In this document: in pieces, positions 14,657 to 14,838 of the stretch
Layout: the number at the start of each line of letters is the position of its first letter
How positions within the stretch are numbered: position 1 is the stretch's first letter
Assembly (NCBI GenBank): GCA_049654905.1
Contig: JBASIS010000285.1
Coordinates: 1-14,838, forward strand
Reading direction: 5' to 3'
DNA from: M0108 sp049654905
Lineage (GTDB): Bacteria; Pseudomonadota; Gammaproteobacteria; Chromatiales; Chromatiaceae
Length of the DNA stretch: 14,838 bases
The notes under the pieces: generated by a model
What the model was told of the DNA's origin: nothing
Database searches by the model: none
The model's input: only the letters and a program-made list of their open reading frames with translations
Translations under genes and position numbers: made by a program

Positions 14657-14838
14657 ATGAACCGGTTCAGTCTTCTTTCTTTTTGCACTCGGCTTCGAAT
14701 TTTTCAAGGGTGGCTAAGAGACTGTCTAGTAAATAACCTATTGATTTATAATTCGAAAAATCTTAAGATACACGATTATTTGCCTCCATGCAATTTTATT
14801 TGGAAATATAAATATGGTTTCAGCCGATAGCGAATTGA
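14657..14838. other. AT-rich right edge without an intact gene
   Basis: GC falls to about 31 % from 14701 onward, half that of the main genes. No frame of useful length with a start codon exists on either strand. The only coding hint is on the - strand (see the small ORF remnant at 14667-14773). No terminal inverted repeat, tRNA end or attachment-site duplication could be recognised in what is visible. It may be the margin of a transferred island or an intergenic region leading to an unseen gene. Confidence 0.5.
14667..14773 (-). pseudogene. Small - strand ORF remnant with an apparent frameshift
   Basis: On the - strand the frame ending at TGA 14669-14667 reads SNYKSIGYLLDSLLATLEKF then EAECKKKED, a protein-like helical, charged tail. 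It has no start codon after the upstream in-frame TAA. One frame over, GTG at 14773-14771 is preceded by GGAGG (reverse of 14783-14787) at 9 bases and opens VYLKIF. Adding one T to the five-T run (14760-14756) would join the two into a 35-residue protein. Without that change it is broken. It faces the 12-bp inverted repeat. No family is recognised, and chance cannot be excluded. Confidence 0.25.

Overview
The window looks like a high-GC (about 60-65 %) gammaproteobacterial chromosome. A purple-sulfur-type relative (Chromatiales) would fit the codon use, the PuuE-like deacetylase and the LemA/M48 pair, but that assignment is inference. No rRNA, tRNA, CRISPR array or intact transposon is visible.

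Left two thirds (1-9484), all on the + strand: a multi-gene anti-phage island. The core genes are the 3' end of a protein whose context fits a DUF499 ATPase (1-473), a DUF3780 protein (470-1102), a large DUF1156/COG1743-type DNA methyltransferase (2929-5943) and a fused phospholipase-D/SNF2 helicase (6758-9484). The same four families recur together in loci annotated as phage-defence associated. The methyltransferase presumably marks self DNA, and the ATPase and PLD-helicase presumably act on unmarked DNA. Two places in this core are opened by extra cassettes. Slot 1, between DUF3780 and the methyltransferase, holds an ABC-type AAA ATPase overlapping by 4 bases a small TOPRIM-like/DUF4276-like protein (1108-2852), which resembles a complete two-gene defence module. 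Slot 2, between the methyltransferase and the helicase, holds a low-GC DUF4258-DUF2283 toxin-antitoxin-like pair (5940-6409) followed by decayed halves of a TacA/TacT-type (DUF1778/GNAT) toxin-antitoxin (6399-6724). Most junctions are ATGA/GTGA overlaps. The exception is the methyltransferase, which follows a 76-base gap containing a hairpin that can pair with the ribosome binding site and a 12-codon leader ORF.

Middle (9505-11282, - strand): a convergent two-gene unit of a 290-residue two-domain GNAT acetyltransferase followed by a PuuE-like polysaccharide-deacetylase-family enzyme, joined by a TGATG stop/start overlap. It has nothing obvious to do with defence.

Right (11375-14623, + strand): a good sigma70-like promoter drives lemA and an M48 (HtpX-like) membrane metallopeptidase with a long C-terminal extension. 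A DUF4410-like lipoprotein gene follows, ending at a perfect 12-bp inverted repeat. The last 140 bases fall to about 31 % GC and contain only a small, apparently frameshifted - strand ORF, suggesting that a foreign or degraded segment begins at the right edge.
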